Below, one piece after another: positions 7,801-8,446 of a DNA stretch of 8,446 nt. The position numbers and the translations under genes are program-made. The stretch is from NCBI GenBank assembly GCA_020722625.1, contig DYKK01000138.1:1-8446 (forward strand), written 5' to 3'. The DNA is from Anaeromyxobacter dehalogenans. GTDB taxonomy: Bacteria; Myxococcota_A; UBA9042; DTJE01. Within the stretch, counting starts at the first letter, position 1. Every line of letters starts with the position of its first letter. The notes beneath the pieces were generated by a model that searched no databases, was not told the origin of the DNA, and saw only the letters and a program-made list of their open reading frames with translations.

Positions 7801-8446
7801 ACGAGGACATCGCCCGCCCGCGCGCCGGTCCCGTCCGCGGCCTCCGCCTCCGGACCGGGCCCGACGTCGAGGTCGGGAAACGAAAACGACTGCTTCCGGG
7901 TCTCCGCCAACCCGGGTTGCGGCGGAGGTCCACCCGCCGGCCCGGTCCCGTGCGGGTGATCGGTGGGCGGTTGCGCGGTTTCCCCGGAGGAACCCTTGAA
8001 CTCCGGCCCGACCCACGAGAACCGATCGAACGCGGGTTCCGCGTCGAGCGTCCTGAACGGTTCGTCCACCCGGTGTCCTTGCGACGACTCGGGGACCTCG
8101 GCGCTCGTCTCGGCAGGCGGCGGGGGGGGAGTGGGTGGGCCGGACCCATGCCCGCCCCCGGCGGCTCGCTCCTCGTCCCTCAGCCGGGACGCCGTCCCCG
8201 GGGCGCCCCCGTCGCGAGCCCTCCGGACGACCTGCGCCGGCCCCTCGTCCTCGATGATCGGCGCCCCCCCTCGCGGACGCGCGGAAGGCCCCGAAAGGGG
8301 CGGCGGGACCGTCAGGTCCAGCGGGGGGACGACCGGTGGGGTCCGGACGGGCCGACCCGCGTCTGCCTGGCCCGACGGGGGTCTCCCGGGCTGGTCGGTC
8401 GGGGGTGGGTAGGTGGGCCCCCCGGGTCGGTCGGTCGGGGGTGGGT
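4803..8446 (-). CDS. Large single-pass membrane protein with disordered N-terminus and many TPRs (5' partial)
   Basis: The frame is open from the stop at 4803 to the right edge with no upstream ATG, GTG or TTG codon, so the 5' end probably lies outside. A shorter alternative is GTG 8067-8069 (1088 residues), which has AAGGA about six bases upstream. The N-terminal part (about 8446-7210) is rich in Pro, Gly, Asp and Glu, with scattered acidic LDL-type motifs (SLDLSFDDLSL, WLDLPE, GLDLDGF). A single membrane helix, VALLGAFLVVLVGVILG, is followed by QTQYGYFGFNLF (about 7205-7105). The remainder, to the C-terminus, is a superhelix of roughly 15 or more TPR-like units, for example IALGQEKFEEAQKYFELAL and FEAALALEPARMDILVGFG. 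Topology is probably N-terminus in the cytoplasm and TPRs in the periplasm. TPRs bind proteins, so an envelope scaffold or assembly role is likely. Similar delta-type proteins start with a small zinc ribbon (MJ0042 type); this one may too, but that end is not visible. No enzymatic motif is seen. Confidence 0.85.
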   Translation of the reverse strand, partial: PPPTDRPGGPTYPPPTDQPGRPPSGQADAGRPVRTPPVVPPLDLTVPPPLSGPSARPRGGAPIIEDEGPAQVVRRARDGGAPGTASRLRDEERAAGGGHGSGPPTPPPPPAETSAEVPESSQGHRVDEPFRTLDAEPAFDRFSWVGPEFKGSSGETAQPPTDHPHGTGPAGGPPPQPGLAETRKQSFSFPDLDVGPGPEAEAADGTGARAGDVLVGPESLDLSFDDLSLPEPVAGEAGGAPREAGEGGRRPGGLEGLGGGGQELEGLDIESVLTEESEPEVSIPWGGDEAAPGPAIGSPERTPDKVPGGGVVGGGRPVADEGLGLPDQWLDLPEGQAEGGPSPAEDLPGLDLDGFPGGAGSAPGADLGPDLAVDIGVREAPGVPPIEPVGPARPSQGAAVRPVPRGRAGATGLRVALLGAFLVVLVGVILGQTQYGYFGFNLFVPSDETLATGRRAIPPPGATVGIARDTPEAYRNEIVRLEAVLREDPDNARAKADLLEVMMRFRERFPAVTAADEKMDRRLKQLVREAQVTGQKASMVRVLDLVNAGQFAEARAVLDGMVVATAQDADVLYFYGKIALGQEKFEEAQKYFELALLKNPASIAAKYFLARTRIARGEAGDGRKLLDEILAQEPGHLASKVLLAEMALGDKDTETASRLAGEVVLKADSQAYADELFEAHRVLAGVHEAEGRASERASELRAALALRPTHQETAVALAGLLLEEGKHEDAISVLEPCWKEGCDSLAFLTTYLEAVLAAGQDQRAAEVMARGAEKHPKSPDFAIIQGRHLLDLERPRAATTAFESAVATAPDSVDAYLLLAEALGRDGKVGEAVRRLGEGVNRVRDRAPLLRKMASLYRDMRDFVSAEETLRRVLVVDPSNVEVQEQLGLVVLALGRAEEAVAVLGALHARQALGREGVLGLARAYLTLGKPGKAREVLARLYGKAEDDPMVATEYGRALAESGQVREAEDVLTKVLQNRASFAPAHHAMGQVNQIKGETKAAVEHFVRAVQIDPRDTRYRLDLARVLKKQGTDEAIRDAMTHLDFVVAAYGRGEVPVEDRQADAYVLRGEILFAQQKYAAAMKDFEAALALEPARMDILVGFGRALYELARYEEATPYFRQVLGRDRTHPDANYFLGRILLRNGDVEGAKALFERVAQRSPGRYPDALRLLGLIYRDQNLKPLARKSFAAYLQHAPRGTAEAEEVRRILDRMR
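4806..4827. terminator. Hairpin at the convergent glnD / TPR gene junction (possible weak bidirectional terminator)
   Basis: CCGCATCC (4806-4813) and GGATGCGG (4820-4827) are perfect inverted arms with a six-base loop. The hairpin begins 19 bases past the glnD stop and lies within the last codons of the opposing TPR gene. No T-tract follows on either side, so classical intrinsic termination is not supported. It is the only structure in the 15-bp convergent gap and its flanks that could help end transcription. Confidence 0.35.
8122..8139 (+). other. Putative G-quadruplex motif inside the TPR gene
   Basis: A run of eight G, then AGT, GGG, T, GGG, provides four G-tracts of three or more with short loops (2, 3 and 1 bases). 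It lies on the plus strand, which is the template strand for the TPR gene. The complementary coding strand encodes a proline run (PPPPP). The motif is sequence-defined only; formation in the cell is unknown. Confidence 0.4.
8385..8446 (-). repeat. 36-bp tandem repeat encoding a Pro-rich 12-residue unit
   Basis: Positions 8385-8410 recur at 8421-8446 with two mismatches, giving a 36-bp period; the last 18 bases of each copy are identical. In the minus-strand frame of the TPR gene the units read PPPTDRPGGPTY and PPPTDQPGRPPS, so the period keeps frame. The array may continue past the window edge. The in-frame period supports the view that the TPR gene reads through here. Confidence 0.65.

Noticed and set aside
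1..8446. CRISPR array, tRNA, rRNA, insertion sequence or phage module
   Set aside because: Reading both strands showed no spaced direct repeats of array type, no cloverleaf with a conserved T-arm, and no transposase, integrase or structural phage gene.

Overview
This is very GC-rich bacterial DNA with tightly packed genes. The sequence alone does not name the organism. A long protein combining a disordered N-terminus, one membrane segment and many TPRs, together with a PilZ-type protein and a small Cys-rich zinc-ribbon protein, resembles gene content I associate with Myxococcota or other former 'Deltaproteobacteria' lineages. That placement is inference. Because of the base composition, very long antisense open frames (up to 966 codons) run opposite the real genes; I treat them as shadows.

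Layout, left to right. Positions 1-143 hold no gene I can support, only short GGATGC-type repeats. On the minus strand come a small, degenerate PilZ-like protein (144-470) and a two-cluster zinc-ribbon protein (596-964). A short divergent region (965-1047) with a perfect 9-bp dyad separates these from a plus-strand pair: a PdxB-like 4-phosphoerythronate dehydrogenase (1048-2199, GTG start chosen for its Shine-Dalgarno) and glnD, the bifunctional PII uridylyltransferase/uridylyl-removing enzyme (2196-4787). These two overlap by ATGA. Convergent to glnD, with a 15-bp gap and an 8-bp hairpin at the junction, a very large minus-strand gene (4803 to the right edge, 5' end outside the window) encodes a membrane-anchored TPR protein.

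How the genes relate. pdxB and glnD look like one transcriptional and translational unit. It joins a DXP-dependent vitamin B6 step (4-phosphoerythronate oxidation, leading to PLP) to the enzyme that senses glutamine and modifies PII. The TPR protein is probably an independent envelope scaffold. The PilZ-like and zinc-ribbon genes may form a small operon or two adjacent units.

I found no mobile element, tRNA, rRNA, CRISPR array or phage gene. I see no convincing wholly new system. The most interesting points are the pdxB-glnD coupling, the divergent dyad, the composition and repeats of the TPR protein's N-terminus, and the uncharacterised zinc-ribbon protein.
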